Positions 62,781 through 64,000 of a DNA stretch of 64,000 bases are shown here, piece after piece. The DNA comes from Pachyseris speciosa (Eukaryota > Cnidaria > Anthozoa > Scleractinia > Pachyseridae), in contig JAEMWC010000007.1 in assembly GCA_016490735.1 (NCBI GenBank), forward strand, positions 778,501-842,500. The letters are read 5' to 3'. The position numbers and the translations under genes are program-made. Each line of letters begins with the position of its first letter. Position 1 is the first letter of the stretch. The notes beneath the pieces are model-generated. The model was given only the letters and a program-made list of their open reading frames with translations. It had not been told where the DNA came from and ran no database searches.

Positions 62781-64000
62781 ATGTCCACTGAAATAGAGGA
62801 GGCTTCAGCTGGCGATCTGGAACTAAACCTTATTAAGGAATGTGTGAGAACGGGAGACTGGAGGAGGTGTAATGTCCCTGCCTACTTGCAAGTGAAGAAT
62901 GAATTGTGTACCTTTGATCAGCTGCTGCTGCGTGGTTCCAGGCTGGTAATTTCCAAGGTGCTGAGAGAGCGTGTTTTGCAGTTGGCCCACGAAGGGCATC
63001 AGGGCATTTTTAAAATGAAACGCAGGCTACGTAGTAAGATTTGGTGGCCCAAGATGGATGCCGATGCGGAGAAATTGTGCAAGACTTGTCATGGTTGCCA
63101 AGCTGTCAGTGAATATGCTGCCCCGGAACCTATGGCACGAGCCTTCCCAGCAAGCGGACCGTGGCAGGATTGCGCCGCAGATATATTGGGCCCTCTACCT
63201 TCTAGAGAGAATCTGTTATTTGTGGCAGATTATTATAGCCTATGTTTTGAAGTAGTTATCCTGAAGTCAACTACAAGTGCCAAGATCATTGATAGCCTTA
63301 AACCGATATTTTGTCGAGAGTGCCCTATACACTCAAAACTGACAACGGTCCTCAATTTGTTTCAGTTGAAGCCTTTCTCGCAGAAAATGGGATAGAACAC
63401 AGATCAACACCACCGTTGTGGCCACAAGCCAATGGGGAGGTGGAACGCCAAAATCGCACATTGCTGAAAGTGATCCAGATTGCTCAAATTGAAGGGAAAG
63501 ATTGGCGCCAGGAACTGCAGACATTTCTAATTGCATACAGATCAGCCCCTCAGATAGCAACTGGGGTAACGCCATTTTACTTGATGTTCGGGAGGGAGAT
63601 GCGGACTAAGTTACCAGACCTGAGGCGTGAGGCACCTATCACCAGCGAGGAGATTCGTGACCGAGACTGGGCAAAGAAGCTGTCCCAAAAAGAATATGTT
63701 GATGCTAGGAGGCATGCGGTGGAGGACCAAGTAGAAACTGGGGATAAAGTCCTCCTGAGAAACACGAAAACAAACAAGCTGTCCCCAAACTATGATCCAA
63801 GTCCTTGTGAAGTACTGGACAGAAAAGGAGGAGAGGTGACAGTTAGGAACAAAGATGGCGTTGAGATAAAGCGGAACGTGTCATTTGTGAAAAAGTACAA
63901 TGAGAGACTCGCAGAAAGTGTAAACACTGGACATCTAGAGCAGCAAGACGTGGTCGAAACAGAGGAAACTAATGGGGAACACGAACCCTCAGAGCCGCCT
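62781..64000 (+). pseudogene. Integrase of gypsy pol, cut by the window edge
   Basis: An HHCC-type zinc region (HEGHQGIFKMKRRLRSKIWW, CKTCHGCQ) precedes the core, with Asp in DCAADILGPLP, Asp in LKTDNGPQF and Glu in WPQANGEVERQNR. A frameshift near 63330, just before LKTDNGPQF, splits it into 62781-63330 and 63331-64000. The second piece stays open to the edge with TPFYLMFGREMRTKLP and a basic carboxyl tail with KYNERLAESVN. It would insert cDNA into the genome; broken here. Confidence 0.9.

Larger units (their letters stand above)
59747..64000 (+). mobile_element. Ty3/gypsy LTR retrotransposon, right end outside the window
   Basis: Order: short 5' LTR (59747-59928), primer-binding site (59931), gag with two zinc knuckles, protease, reverse transcriptase, RNase H, integrase, then a linker to the right edge. 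Pol lies in the +1 frame relative to gag with about 200 bp overlap, so frameshifting would be needed. Multiple stops, frame breaks and a lost catalytic Asp show it is inactive. Confidence 0.93.

Overview
The window looks like an accessory, transposon-dense stretch of an animal nuclear genome, most likely a stony coral or a close hexacorallian relative. The reasons are AT-rich DNA, split-gene signals (GT...AG exons of uniform size and phase), and a mix of CR1/L2-type LINEs, Penelope-like elements, tRNA-headed SINEs, a Ty3/gypsy element, EGF, fibrinogen-related and ALK/LTK-type glycine-rich domains, and KIAA1958-type gene fragments. The species call is inference; no bacterial operon or rRNA was seen.

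Layout. 1-3 kb: two related minisatellites (44-bp and about 84-bp units). 3.6-8.9 kb: a long inverted repeat with 1.4-kb arms. 9-11.3 kb: SINEs and the front part of a LINE. 12.2-20.6 kb: an 8.3-kb DNA element with long terminal inverted repeats, carrying a broken DDE-integrase-type gene and a HECT ubiquitin-ligase-like gene. It is inserted into a KIAA1958-like gene whose two halves flank it, and it is itself invaded by a Penelope fragment, (TA)n/SINE clusters with a 368-bp tRNA-bearing tandem repeat, and a LINE piece. 22.6-23.5 kb: a decayed ALK/LTK-like glycine-rich exon (minus strand). 24-41 kb: nested repeats in direct and inverted order, including a Penelope-like element with inverted pseudo-LTRs, a LINE lacking most of its reverse transcriptase, and several SINEs and MITEs. 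41-52 kb: exons of a minus-strand extracellular-domain gene or genes (EGF, EGF, FReD, EGF fragment, two more EGFs), plus one unrecognised plus-strand exon. 54.2-57.0 kb: a nearly intact 2.8-kb Tc1/mariner-superfamily element with TA target duplication and two convergent genes. 59.7-64 kb: a Ty3/gypsy element running off the right edge.

How parts work together. The only plausible host coding material is the set of minus-strand extracellular exons, the plus-strand exon at 42.6 kb, and the interrupted KIAA1958-like gene. Everything else recognised is mobile DNA. Several insertions can be read as filled sites because an uninterrupted relative lies elsewhere in the window (Penelope element, 346-bp MITE, gypsy element inside a SINE, large TIR element inside a gene). 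All similarity statements come from reading the sequence and remembered family features; no searches were run, and repeat boundaries are approximate unless a terminal motif is named.
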